Assembly (NCBI GenBank): GCA_030621455.1
Contig: JAUXHQ010000047.1
Location: 1 to 9,498, forward strand
DNA length: 9,498 nucleotides
Source: Deltaproteobacteria bacterium
GTDB lineage: Bacteria; Desulfobacterota; UBA8473
Reading direction: 5' to 3'
A program made the translations under genes and the position numbers. Positions within the stretch are counted from its first letter, which is position 1; every line of letters begins with the position of its first letter. Shown here piece by piece: positions 1 through 7,870 of the stretch. The notes under the pieces are model-generated. The model had not been told where the DNA came from and did no database searches. It worked only from the letters and a program-made list of their open reading frames with translations.

Positions 1-116
1 CAAACACAAAATCCTCGAAATAGGTTCAACTATTCCTCCGGTTTTGCATTTTCGGATCGTACAAATCTGACCTAAATCTGAGCGCCCATATGCAACACTT
101 ATTCCATGACAGACCC

Positions 117-1346
117 TTACCTGATGATCTGGTTCATCTCTAATATGGGCAGCAGTGTGGCCAGGACAATAAATCCAACGACCACGCCCATGACAAGGAT
201 CAAGACAGGTTCCAGTATTGACGTCAAGGCAGATACTGTTGTCTCTATCTCGTTGTCGTAAGAATCCGCAACTTTCAAGAGCATATCTTCCAGCTCCCCG
301 CTCTTCTCCCCTGCAGAGATCATATGGATCACAAGGGGGGGAAAGACCTTGCTTCGCCCCAGAGGCGCGGCAATATCCTCTCCTTCCCGGACGTATTCCC
401 GCGCAGATTCAATGGCCTGGGAGAGCACTCGGTTATTCACCACGCTCTTTACAATATCCATGGCGAGCAATAGGGGGATGCCGCTCTTCAGCAACATGCC
501 CAGTGTCCTCGAGAACCTTGACAACGCTGTCTTTTTTACGATGTTCCCAAAGAGGGGAACATTTAATCTCAACCTATCGTATAGAAGTCTCCCGGGTTCG
601 GTCCTTCGTATGTAACCATTTGCTCCCACGAGCACGGCAACCAAGATGAGGAGTATAATCCACCAGAATCCCCTCATGAAGTTGCTCACAGATATCAACA
701 GGATTGTGGGAATAGGAAGGGTTTGCTCCATCTCACTGAATATCTCCGTGATGGTAGGGATCACGAAGGTAAGGAGAAAGGCCACAACAGCGGCCCCGAC
801 AAAGATCATCAATATCGGATACACGAGAGCGGCCAAGACTTTGTTGCGCAACCGCATCTGATTTTCAGAGAAATCCGCCAGACGAGAAAGGATGGCCTCA
901 AGGGTGCCGCTCTCCTCCCCTGCACGCACCATATTGACATAAAGGTTAGGGAAGACCCGTGGGTAGTGGGACATGGCATCGGCAAGGGTATTCCCCTTGG
1001 TGACTTCCTCCCTGACCTGCGTGATTACCTTCTTGAGAGACGCATTGTCAACCTGGTCTATAAGGGCTGTGAGGGAGGCCATCAAGGGCAGGCCTGCACC
1101 TAAAAGCGTGGAAAGCTGACGGGTCATTACGACTATGTCTTGTGCCCTTATCCTTCCGAGTATCTTCGAAACCTTCAGATCTCGGGAGGAAACCGGGGTT
1201 TCCGACCGGATGTCTTCCCATATCTCCGTAGGAAAAATCCCATTGCCCCTCAATTTCAACCGGGCGGCCCTAAGGCTGTCGGCATCTATAATCCCCTTAA
1301 CCTTCTTGCCCTTGCCGTTCAAGGCTTTGTATTCAAAGACAGGCAT
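117..1346 (-). CDS. gspF: Type II secretion system inner-membrane platform protein GspF
   Basis: GspF is the polytopic inner-membrane protein that couples the cytoplasmic ATPase GspE to pseudopilus assembly. The 409-residue product has the usual family length and layout: a soluble N-terminal part (starts MPVFEYKALN), a first GspF domain at about 70-195, and a second at about 273-397. The duplicated signature is visible as RAGEESGTLE (141-150) and SAGEKSGELE (344-352). Hydrophobic segments lie at about 172-197, 226-246 and 375-400. The start codon is one base downstream of the gspE stop, and its Shine-Dalgarno (CAGGAG) lies inside the end of gspE, which suggests translational coupling. A type IV pilus PilC protein is the main alternative because the families are homologous; the adjacent GspD-type secretin and GspE favour type II secretion. 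Confidence 0.93.
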   Translation of the reverse strand: MPVFEYKALNGKGKKVKGIIDADSLRAARLKLRGNGIFPTEIWEDIRSETPVSSRDLKVSKILGRIRAQDIVVMTRQLSTLLGAGLPLMASLTALIDQVDNASLKKVITQVREEVTKGNTLADAMSHYPRVFPNLYVNMVRAGEESGTLEAILSRLADFSENQMRLRNKVLAALVYPILMIFVGAAVVAFLLTFVIPTITEIFSEMEQTLPIPTILLISVSNFMRGFWWIILLILVAVLVGANGYIRRTEPGRLLYDRLRLNVPLFGNIVKKTALSRFSRTLGMLLKSGIPLLLAMDIVKSVVNNRVLSQAIESAREYVREGEDIAAPLGRSKVFPPLVIHMISAGEKSGELEDMLLKVADSYDNEIETTVSALTSILEPVLILVMGVVVGFIVLATLLPILEMNQIIR

Positions 1347-1347
1347 C

Positions 1348-3042
1348 TTACTCCTGGGTAACCCTCAAAACCTCTTCAATGGTGGTGATCCCCTCCAAGA
1401 CCTTTGAAGCCCCATCCTTCCTCAGGGTCGACATGCCGTTCTCAATCCCTTTGTTTCTGATTATGTTCGCCTCCGAAGTCTGCAATATGAGCGATTTAAT
1501 CGAATCATCCACTATCAATATCTCATAGATTCCCACCCTTCCCACATACCCTGTATTCACACATTCCGGACACCCCTTCCCCCGGTACAGAGTATTATTA
1601 TCCAAATCTTCCGGGACCAGGCTAATCTCTCTCAGGGATTCCGCATCAGGGGTATAGGGTTCTTTACATCTCTCGCATATCACCCTTACGAGCCTCTGGG
1701 CAATGACCGCATTCAATGAAGAGGAAATGAGAAAAGGCTCTATAGCCATATCGATCAATCGCGTAATTGCCCCGGCCGAATCATTCGTATGTAGGGTGCT
1801 GAATACAAGGTGCCCAGTCAGAGCTGCGTGAATGGCGATCTCGGCCGTTTCCGAATCTCTTATTTCTCCCACCAGTATTACATCCGGATCCTGTCTTACA
1901 ATGGAACGGAGCCCTGCTGCAAACGTCAGGTCGATCTTTGCATTCACCTGGATCTGGCCTATTCCGTCTAATTGGTATTCAATGGGGTCCTCAATGGTGA
2001 TGATGTTTTTGTCAGGGGAATTGATCTCGCTCAACGCAGCATAGAGGGTTGTGGTCTTTCCGCTCCCGGTGGGTCCTGTGACCAACACTATCCCGTGAGC
2101 CACATGAATCAACTGGTTTACCATCACCCTCCTGTCCGGTGGAAGACCGATATTTTCCAGGTCAAGGAGGAGGTTACTCTTGTCGAGCAGCCTGAGAACG
2201 ACCCGTTCACCAAAGGAGGTAGGGATCACGGAGACCCTGATGTCTATATCCTTATCTGCGATCTTTATCCTGATCCGCCCGTCCTGGGGCAGCCTCTTTT
2301 CGGCAATGTTCAGCTTTGCCATGATCTTAATCCGAGAGATAATTGCCAACTGATATCTCTTGGGCGGATTCAATATGGTATATAATACACCGTCGATTCG
2401 ATACCTTATCCTGATCTCTTTCTGATATGGCTCAATATGGATGTCACTTGCACGGGAATTGACCGCCTGAGACAGGATCAAATTTACCAGCTTTATAACC
2501 GGCGCTTCGCTTGTTGCATCGAGAAGGTCTTCGGTCTCTTCGAGTTCGCTGAGGATCTTACTGCTATCCTCCTCATCCAAATCCTGGATGATCTCTTCCG
2601 GCGAATTCGCGGCCAGTTCGTAGAACCTGTTTATTGCCCGCAAAATCTCCCGTTCGCTACTGATAAGCGGTTCAATCTCGCAACCGAGGAGAACTCTCAA
2701 ATCATCGATGGGTTGGATATTAAGGGGGTCTGCGGTCCCAACGATCAACCTGCCGTTCTTTTCACCGACAGGGACCAGCCTATTCTCCTTGGCAAAGTTG
2801 ATGGGGATCCTCGAGATTATTTCAGTATCAATACCATTTCCATCGAGCGTAGGAGAATAAGGGATGCCGAACTGAAGGCTCAAGGCTTCAAGGATGTCCT
2901 CCTCCGCAACAAGGCCCTCCTCCATCAAGATCGCACCGATCCTCTTCTTCGCTTCTTTCTGGAGTAACAATGCCTTCCGGAGCGATTCTTCCGATATACG
3001 CTGTTTCTCAACAAGGATCTCCCCAATGAGTCTTCTAGGCAT
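1348..3042 (-). CDS. gspE: Type II secretion system ATPase GspE
   Basis: GspE is the hexameric cytoplasmic ATPase that powers pseudopilus extension. Visible in the 564 residues are Walker A GPTGSGKT (323-330), an Asp box around TIEDPIEY (349-356), Walker B DPDVILVGEIRD (385-396), and a His box TGHLVFSTLHTND (409-421). A four-cysteine zinc module, CERC (456-459) with CPEC (491-494), is typical of GspE/PilB. Residues 5-57 contain two 24-residue repeats of the MshEN type, separated by exactly five residues; that fold binds cyclic di-GMP in several relatives. The first copy is degenerate (see findings). The start is 13 nt after the gspD stop, with an AAGGTGAG-like ribosome-binding site. PilB or MshE are alternatives on sequence alone; the secretin next door with N0-N3 domains points to type II secretion. 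Confidence 0.93.
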   Translation of the reverse strand: MPRRLIGEILVEKQRISEESLRKALLLQKEAKKRIGAILMEEGLVAEEDILEALSLQFGIPYSPTLDGNGIDTEIISRIPINFAKENRLVPVGEKNGRLIVGTADPLNIQPIDDLRVLLGCEIEPLISSEREILRAINRFYELAANSPEEIIQDLDEEDSSKILSELEETEDLLDATSEAPVIKLVNLILSQAVNSRASDIHIEPYQKEIRIRYRIDGVLYTILNPPKRYQLAIISRIKIMAKLNIAEKRLPQDGRIRIKIADKDIDIRVSVIPTSFGERVVLRLLDKSNLLLDLENIGLPPDRRVMVNQLIHVAHGIVLVTGPTGSGKTTTLYAALSEINSPDKNIITIEDPIEYQLDGIGQIQVNAKIDLTFAAGLRSIVRQDPDVILVGEIRDSETAEIAIHAALTGHLVFSTLHTNDSAGAITRLIDMAIEPFLISSSLNAVIAQRLVRVICERCKEPYTPDAESLREISLVPEDLDNNTLYRGKGCPECVNTGYVGRVGIYEILIVDDSIKSLILQTSEANIIRNKGIENGMSTLRKDGASKVLEGITTIEEVLRVTQE

Positions 3043-3055
3043 ATCTCACCTTGTC

Positions 3056-5035
3056 TCACTCGATCAACAGTTTGAAGTTGTCCTTAACCTCGTTCTCTTT
3101 CAACCTTTCGTACTCTTCCTTTGCCTTCTCGCTTTCCGCCTTCTTCTCCGATGTGATTTTAATCAGGTCTTCAGGGGTTCTGATGGTGTGGGGAGTGATA
3201 AAGAGCATGAGGTTGACCTTTGTGTTTCCTTGATACAATGCCCTAAAGAACCATCCGAGTATAGGGATATTACCGAGGCAGGGAACCGAGGAGATCCCTT
3301 TCCTCACATCATCTCTTATCATACCCCCTATCACCACCATGTCCCCGTCTCCCACAACCACGGTAGTCGTTGCCTGTCTCTTCCGTGTCGTAATAGCGCC
3401 TACTTCTATCTGTTCAACAAAAGTGTTGATCTCCAGATATATCTTCAACTTGACCATTGCCCCCCGACTTATCTGGGGGGTTATGCGGAGAGTAATCCCA
3501 AGGTCCTTGTATTCAAAGGTCTTGGTAGTGGTGCCCACATCCGTGACCTGTGAAGTCTTGAGAAAGGGACGTTCCTCTCCTATGATTATCTCGGCCTCCT
3601 CATTATCCATGGTGAGTATATGGGGTGTTGAGAGGATGTTTATATCAGAGTCGGACTGAGAGGCTTGAATCAGCGCGCCGAGGTTCAAAAACTCCGTTCC
3701 ATTATATTCTATAACCCCTTTTACGACGCCCATAAACAACCCTGTGGGACTTGCAAGCGGATTGGCTCTCAACTGGTCGATAGCCCCGGTGCCTTCCGTG
3801 CCGGTGGGAAGGTTTGTGCCCCCGAGCCATGTATACTCCCCTGTCTCCGGTTCCTCAACGCTCCGCCACTCAATGCCGAACTGCTTTGCCTTGTCGAGAG
3901 CGACCTCCGCGATAAGGGCCTCGACCAGGACCTGGACGCGGGGAATGTCGAGTTTCTTTATTACCTCTTTCAATACTGAATAATCCTGGGGAGATGCGGT
4001 AATTATCAGTGAATTCGTAGACTTATCAGCGGTGATTGAGACATCTTCTCCGAGTATCGGGGCCTTTCCCTTTCCTCCTTTTCCCTTTGACGGCATCTTA
4101 GACAAAACGCCAGCCAGATCCTCTGAAGTAGCATTCTCCAGATAATAGACGTGTATCCTGTCCTTGCCTCTCGGTGTTGCCTTGTCCAACTTCTCTATCA
4201 GCCCCTTTATCCTGTTCGTATCCTGAAGGCTTGCCCGCATAATAAGAGAATTAGTCCGCTCGTCAGGTATTATCTTTATGGGGACAGCCATGGCAACAGA
4301 CAACCCTTTTGAGGATTTTCCAGGCGTCACGCGGCGTTTTCCCTTTGAATCAAACAATGACAGCAATTCGCCGGATAAGGTTTGCGCAGATGCATATTCG
4401 AGAGGGATAACCGTTGTCTTCTCCGCCGAGCCGGCAATGTCGATGTCCTTAATTATCTTTATAAGACGGCGGATGTTCGAAGACATGTCAGTAAGGATGA
4501 GGGTGTTGGTAGCGCGATATGCCGCTATATTGCTGTCCTTTGAAACCAGAGGGGCAAAGAGCTTTTTTATGTCAGCGGCATCAGCGTATTCCAGCGGGAC
4601 CAACTGGGTAATAATCTTATCTTCTCCTTCAACGGTGGTCAGCTCCCTACCGGTCCGGGTCTCCACATCCCTGTGTCTTGCAGTCCTTGAAGGCACAATC
4701 TTTATAATTTTCCCCGCCGGAACCGTTGTATAACCCTTCACCTCCAGCACGGATTCAAAGACCCTGAACGCCTCGTTAACCGTAATCTTTGTCGGAGATA
4801 TGATGGTGACCTTACCTTTCACCTTATCGTCTATAACAAAGTTCTTACCGGTAAGCTCGCTGATGAACTTCACCATAACCTTTATATCCACATCATCAAA
4901 GTTCATGGTGACCATCTTGTCCCCTGGCACGTTGCGGCCCTTTTCACCATATCCCACATGGCATAGAACCGGGGACAATAAAATACCTGTGATAATGAGG
5001 GCTACGACCAGAGATCTTATCTTGTTATCAAGCAT
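3056..5035 (-). CDS. gspD: Type II secretion system outer-membrane secretin GspD
   Basis: GspD forms the multimeric outer-membrane channel of the type II secretion system. The protein begins with a basic/hydrophobic signal peptide (KIRSLVVALIITGILLSPVL), followed by N0 (about 42-118), N1 (about 142-200), N2 (about 207-288), N3 (about 295-366) and the secretin domain (about 367-622); numbers count from the upstream ATG at 5041. The secretin signature appears as VPCLGNIPILGWFF followed by LMLFITP. N2 and N3 carry Lys/Gly-rich loops (for example SKGKGGKGK). The tail after 625 is charged and probably helical. I place the start at 5035 because the GAGGA ribosome-binding site (5042-5046) sits 6 nt upstream of it but directly abuts the ATG at 5041. 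There is no lipobox at Cys27, so pilotin-dependent or other routing is not predictable. It is the first gene of the operon; gspC is absent. Confidence 0.93.
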   Translation of the reverse strand: MLDNKIRSLVVALIITGILLSPVLCHVGYGEKGRNVPGDKMVTMNFDDVDIKVMVKFISELTGKNFVIDDKVKGKVTIISPTKITVNEAFRVFESVLEVKGYTTVPAGKIIKIVPSRTARHRDVETRTGRELTTVEGEDKIITQLVPLEYADAADIKKLFAPLVSKDSNIAAYRATNTLILTDMSSNIRRLIKIIKDIDIAGSAEKTTVIPLEYASAQTLSGELLSLFDSKGKRRVTPGKSSKGLSVAMAVPIKIIPDERTNSLIMRASLQDTNRIKGLIEKLDKATPRGKDRIHVYYLENATSEDLAGVLSKMPSKGKGGKGKAPILGEDVSITADKSTNSLIITASPQDYSVLKEVIKKLDIPRVQVLVEALIAEVALDKAKQFGIEWRSVEEPETGEYTWLGGTNLPTGTEGTGAIDQLRANPLASPTGLFMGVVKGVIEYNGTEFLNLGALIQASQSDSDINILSTPHILTMDNEEAEIIIGEERPFLKTSQVTDVGTTTKTFEYKDLGITLRITPQISRGAMVKLKIYLEINTFVEQIEVGAITTRKRQATTTVVVGDGDMVVIGGMIRDDVRKGISSVPCLGNIPILGWFFRALYQGNTKVNLMLFITPHTIRTPEDLIKITSEKKAESEKAKEEYERLKENEVKDNFKLLIE

Positions 5036-5067
5036 GAACATTCCTCAACGGTCTATTATTTATATTC

Positions 5068-5096
5068 AGAATACCTGATTAACTGGTTTTTTTCAA
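5068..5096 (-). promoter_or_regulatory. Candidate sigma70-type promoter of the gspDEF operon
   Basis: On the minus strand, TTGAAA (5091-5096) and TATTCT (5068-5073) are separated by exactly 17 nt. The expected transcription start is near 5061, giving a leader of about 20-25 nt that contains the GAGGA ribosome-binding site of gspD. The -35 box matches the consensus at five of six bases and the -10 at four of six. The region is A+T-rich, so chance matches are possible. Confidence 0.4.
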
Positions 5097-5282
5097 GTTT
5101 TTAGGACAATCAAAACCCGGTGACAGTCAATAATGCGGGTTCTTCGTTGTTGGTTTATTGGTTTCTGGTTTCACACGACCACTTTAATAACACATCATCC
5201 AGCGAACAACAAGTATTAGCTTATGTTATTTATTTACAAAGGAAAGAAGAACTCCAAAATAAACTTTTACTGACACTTTTCC

Positions 5283-5311
5283 TTGACAACGGCCACGATA
5301 TTACATACAAA
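5283..5311 (+). promoter_or_regulatory. Candidate promoter for the ABM-domain gene
   Basis: A perfect TTGACA -35 hexamer (5283-5288) is followed after 17 nt by TACAAA (5306-5311), a four-of-six match to the -10 consensus. It would give an untranslated leader of about 130 nt before the start codon at 5446. A second, weaker pair (TTGATT/TAAGAT, 5372-5401) lies closer to the gene, and either could be used. Confidence 0.3.
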
Positions 5312-5432
5312 AAGGAGGTCAAGGACATTTCGCAATATTTTGTGGCAATTAGAAATCCGGAAACTCAGGATTTGATTCCACAAATGCGCCTTTGATAAGA
5401 TGGGCGCTAATAAATTTCCAAAGAACCTGTAA

Positions 5433-5440
5433 AAGGAGGA
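5433..5440 (+). promoter_or_regulatory. Strong ribosome-binding site fixing the ABM gene start
   Basis: AAGGAGGA ends 5 nt before the ATG at 5446. This near-perfect complement to the 16S rRNA 3' end decides in favour of that start over the in-frame ATG at 5392. Confidence 0.8.
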
Positions 5441-5445
5441 AGGAT

Positions 5446-5739
5446 ATGATAGTTGTAGTCGCCGTTCTAAAAGCACAAACCGGAAAAGAAACAGAGATGG
5501 AAGAGGCCCTCAGGGCCATGATCCCCAAGGTCCGGGATGAAGAAGGGACCATCGCTTATATCCTGCATCGTGCCCAAGGTGACCCCTGTAAATTTCTCTT
5601 CTATGAAAAGTACAAGGACCAAGCTGCATTTGACTACCACGGTTCCACACCGCATATTCAAGAGCTTTTCGGGAAGATCGGTTCCCTCCTCGCTGCGGAA
5701 CCGAATATCGATATGTATGAGGAGTTGGCTGCCAAGTAA
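5446..5739 (+). CDS. ABM-domain (antibiotic biosynthesis monooxygenase family) protein
   Basis: The 97-residue product has the size and pattern of the small dimeric ferredoxin-like ABM family: a first beta strand MIVVVAVLKAQTGKE, a helix (EMEEALRAMIPKV), EGTIAYILHRAQGDP, then FLFYEKYKDQAAFDYHGSTPH and a final helix/strand. Members include quinol monooxygenases such as YgiN, polyketide-tailoring oxygenases, and many proteins of unknown substrate that act without metal or cofactor. His41, His65 and His70 are the obvious polar candidates, but the reaction cannot be told from sequence. The start at 5446 is chosen because AAGGAGGA (5433-5440) lies 5 nt upstream and the protein then begins at the first beta strand; the in-frame ATG at 5392 would add a non-conserved leader containing the ribosome-binding site. 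It is monocistronic and converges with the downstream phosphorylase gene. Confidence 0.85.
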   Translation: MIVVVAVLKAQTGKETEMEEALRAMIPKVRDEEGTIAYILHRAQGDPCKFLFYEKYKDQAAFDYHGSTPHIQELFGKIGSLLAAEPNIDMYEELAAK

Positions 5740-5849
5740 CCAAACAGTAAGCGATCACAGAGTCTGTCCGTCGCACGACACGCGTTTTCACGGTTGCCGG
5801 GGGCTCACATCCGTTGCCTGATTATACAGCCAAATAAATTCCTTCATCC

Positions 5850-7772
5850 CTATGACTCGATGATCCGCTCCAGTTCGTTAAAAGGTATGAGCCAGCAGAC
5901 ATCGTAAGGTTGCAGCGTAACCTCCAGTTTTTCGTCTCTGGCTATCCAACCCCTCTTGCCCACAAGATCGTACCAGTGGTCTTTCTCAACACGGAGTTCA
6001 GAGAGGGGTATCCCCATTTGGCAAACCCTGCCTGTCACATTAGTCAGGGCCAAAATATGCTGATCTCCGTCAGGAGAAATTCGCAGAACCGCAAAAATAT
6101 CAGGAGAAATCATCAGGACACGTTGATCTCCGTTAGGATGGAAAGCGCACTGCCGCACCCGGATATCCCCTATCCAGCTAAGCTGGCGAGCGATATGTGA
6201 AAGCTTGGAATTACGGTTTTCCAATTTTTCAAGGAGTGACTGCTCTTTGACCAACTTGCGGTTGATATCCCGCTTTGACTTTGTTCTCAAGACCGCGTCT
6301 ATGTCGTTGCGGGTTCCGATCCACCCGTGAAAATAGATTGCTGGAACACCCCTAAGAACAAGGGCAATGCTCCTTGATGCAACAAAGCGTTTTACCTGAA
6401 AGGCAATGTCCTCATCGCTGCTATCATGGTTGATGGCGCTAAACCAGGTGCTGTTGACTTCGTAAGGTTCGTCCTTACCATCCTTCCCTGTCTTGTAAGA
6501 GACAAAGGCCCCGTGTTCCCTTGCAGTTTGAATGATGAAGTCGATATCTTCCCTGGGCAGGATGTCTTTCACCCCCATGAGTCCTATGCCGTCGTGGGTG
6601 TCAAGAATGTTAAGGAAAGTCGTGGAATTGGAGCTGTATTTCAAATCCTTTGACCACCGGGTCAGAGCGGTCGCATCTTCCCTGTAAAAGGTGTGCAGGA
6701 CAAGTGGAGGCAGGGCAAAGTTATATACCATCTGTGCCTCATCATGGCCATTTCCAAAGTAGGAGACGTTTTCTTCATGGGGCACATTGGTTTCTGTGAG
6801 TACAGCGGCCCAGGGCGCCACTTCATTGAAAACATCACGCAGGAGTTTGATAATTTCGTGCGTCTGCTCCAGATGCACTGAGGACGTTCCAAGTTCCGCC
6901 CACAGATAGGTCACGGCGTCCAGGCGAAGGATATCAGCCCCCCGGCGCACATACAGCAGCATGGTTTCAATGATAAACATGAGCACATCCGGGTTTTTGT
7001 AGTTAAGGTCTATCTGATCTGCTGAGAAGGTGGTCCACACGTATCTATTCCCCTCAATTGTACAGAATTTTGTCAGGAGGTCAGAGGTTCGAGGGCGGAC
7101 GATGATCTTTCGCTGCTCCGGTGTCAGCGCGTCACGGGATTTGTATGTAATGGCAATGTCTTTATAATTCGGATTGCCGTTCAGAAATTCCTGAAATGCG
7201 GAACTCTTGGCGGAGATGTGGTTGAGAACCCCGTCAAACATGAGCTGGTAACGCTTTCCCATACCCTCAATGTCCTGCCAGGATCCTAAGTTGGGATCAA
7301 CGCTTCGAAAGTCTGTGACGGAAAACCCCTTATCAGAAGAGTAGGGGAAGAAAGGGAGGATGTGCAGGGTATTGAAGGTATCCCTAAGACCGGGACGCTG
7401 TAAAAATTCGTCCAGACACGCCAAGGGAGAATGGCCTTCCCCGCGAAGTAGATCACCGTAAGTGATGAGAATCATATCCCGTTCCGTAAAACGGTTTTGA
7501 GGGTCAAACTCCTTTTCCCGGTCGATCATTTCCTGGGGCTTATGGGCGTAATGTACCCTGAGAATTCTTTCGAGCTCCGGCATATATTTTTCTGCCTCGG
7601 CTTCCCCGTAAAGAAAGCGGAGCCTGCCCTTTATCTTCTCCCGTGCTTTGCCTGGGATTTCCAGGAGCGGCCTCGAATAATCCGGCTCCTGGTAGTACGG
7701 AATTCTATTCCACTGAATCGATTTTTTCCCCTCGTAACTTTCAGAATAACGTCTTGATTCGGAATCTTTCAT
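5850..7772 (-). CDS. GH13_18 sugar phosphorylase, probable glucosylglycerate phosphorylase (YcjM-like)
   Basis: This is a retaining alpha-glucoside phosphorylase of glycoside hydrolase family 13, subfamily 18 (sucrose phosphorylase group). In the 640 residues, the (beta/alpha)8 motifs appear in order: DGVLNHIS (180-187), ILRLDAVTYLW with nucleophile Asp285, LTETNVPHEENVSYFG with acid/base Glu327, and LDTHDGIG with transition-state stabiliser Asp394. The ETNVPHxENxSYFG stretch and the GTRNDIDAV loop (486-494) resemble E. coli YcjM and glucosylglycerate phosphorylases more than sucrose phosphorylases; sucrose or glucosylglycerol remain possible acceptors. The product would be alpha-glucose 1-phosphate in the cytoplasm, as no signal peptide is seen. 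At 640 residues it is longer than YcjM-type enzymes of about 560, with extra length mainly at the N-terminus (1-95). An AAAAGG ribosome-binding site lies 6 nt before the ATG. It has no sugar-transport or synthase neighbour in the window. Confidence 0.88.
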   Translation of the reverse strand: MKDSESRRYSESYEGKKSIQWNRIPYYQEPDYSRPLLEIPGKAREKIKGRLRFLYGEAEAEKYMPELERILRVHYAHKPQEMIDREKEFDPQNRFTERDMILITYGDLLRGEGHSPLACLDEFLQRPGLRDTFNTLHILPFFPYSSDKGFSVTDFRSVDPNLGSWQDIEGMGKRYQLMFDGVLNHISAKSSAFQEFLNGNPNYKDIAITYKSRDALTPEQRKIIVRPRTSDLLTKFCTIEGNRYVWTTFSADQIDLNYKNPDVLMFIIETMLLYVRRGADILRLDAVTYLWAELGTSSVHLEQTHEIIKLLRDVFNEVAPWAAVLTETNVPHEENVSYFGNGHDEAQMVYNFALPPLVLHTFYREDATALTRWSKDLKYSSNSTTFLNILDTHDGIGLMGVKDILPREDIDFIIQTAREHGAFVSYKTGKDGKDEPYEVNSTWFSAINHDSSDEDIAFQVKRFVASRSIALVLRGVPAIYFHGWIGTRNDIDAVLRTKSKRDINRKLVKEQSLLEKLENRNSKLSHIARQLSWIGDIRVRQCAFHPNGDQRVLMISPDIFAVLRISPDGDQHILALTNVTGRVCQMGIPLSELRVEKDHWYDLVGKRGWIARDEKLEVTLQPYDVCWLIPFNELERIIES

Positions 7773-7830
7773 TGTTTACCTTTTCTCCCTTAAACCAGAG
7801 GATAAGAACTCGCTTTTTCGGGGGAGTACT

Positions 7831-7859
7831 AAAACTTAAGTGCGTACCGCTTTCCGCAC
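7831..7859 (-). terminator. Weak candidate terminator after the PIN-like gene
   Basis: On the minus strand, a 5-bp stem GTGCG (7855-7859) / CGCAC (7840-7844) with a 10-nt loop is followed by TTAAGTTTT (7831-7839). The stem is short and the T-run is interrupted, so this is only a possible intrinsic terminator between the PIN-like gene and the phosphorylase gene. Confidence 0.22.
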
Positions 7860-7870
7860 AGATTTTGATT

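Larger units (their letters stand above)
5042..5445. other. A+T-rich divergent intergenic region
   Basis: This is 404 bp between the divergent gspD and ABM genes with no convincing gene. A GTG-initiated open frame (5120-5395, 91 codons) resembles no family I know and has no ribosome-binding site. The region holds the candidate gspD promoter and two candidate promoters for the ABM gene: TTGACA (5283-5288) with TACAAA (5306-5311, 17-nt spacer), and TTGATT (5372-5377) with TAAGAT (5396-5401, 18-nt spacer). There is also a consensus-strength AAGGAGGT (5312-5319) with no ATG, GTG or TTG at working distance, and a short tandem TGGTTT(A/C) repeat at 5151-5172. Confidence 0.6.

Noticed and set aside
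2437..3553. Long plus-strand frames (2437-2967 and 2894-3553) opposite gspE and gspD
   Set aside because: They are antisense to two genes with intact family motifs and have no recognisable domains or ribosome-binding sites.
4278..4733. 151-codon plus-strand frame opposite gspD
   Set aside because: Shadow of the N1/N2 region of the secretin; low-complexity Ser/Val-rich translation.
5036..5041. ATG at 5041 as the gspD start
   Set aside because: GAGGA directly abuts it with no spacer, whereas the ATG at 5035 has a normal 6-nt spacing. The difference is only two residues.
5114..5141. AACCCG/CGGGTT inverted repeat as a terminator or operator
   Set aside because: Only a 6-bp stem with a 16-nt loop and no T-run; consistent with chance.
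5186..5230. AATAACA/TGTTATT inverted repeat as a regulator site
   Set aside because: Seven A+T-rich bases separated by 31 nt in an A+T-rich region are expected by chance.
5120..5395. Plus-strand open frame of 91 codons in the gspD/ABM intergenic region
   Set aside because: GTG start without a ribosome-binding site, composition unlike a protein, no recognisable motif; it sits in A+T-rich promoter DNA.
5392..5445. Upstream ATG as the start of the ABM gene
   Set aside because: It would place the strong AAGGAGGA inside the coding sequence and add 18 residues before the first beta strand of the fold.
5740..5849. Bidirectional terminator between the converging ABM and phosphorylase genes
   Set aside because: Only tiny stems (for example ACAGA/TCTGT, GTCG/CGAC) without T-runs are present; nothing convincing.
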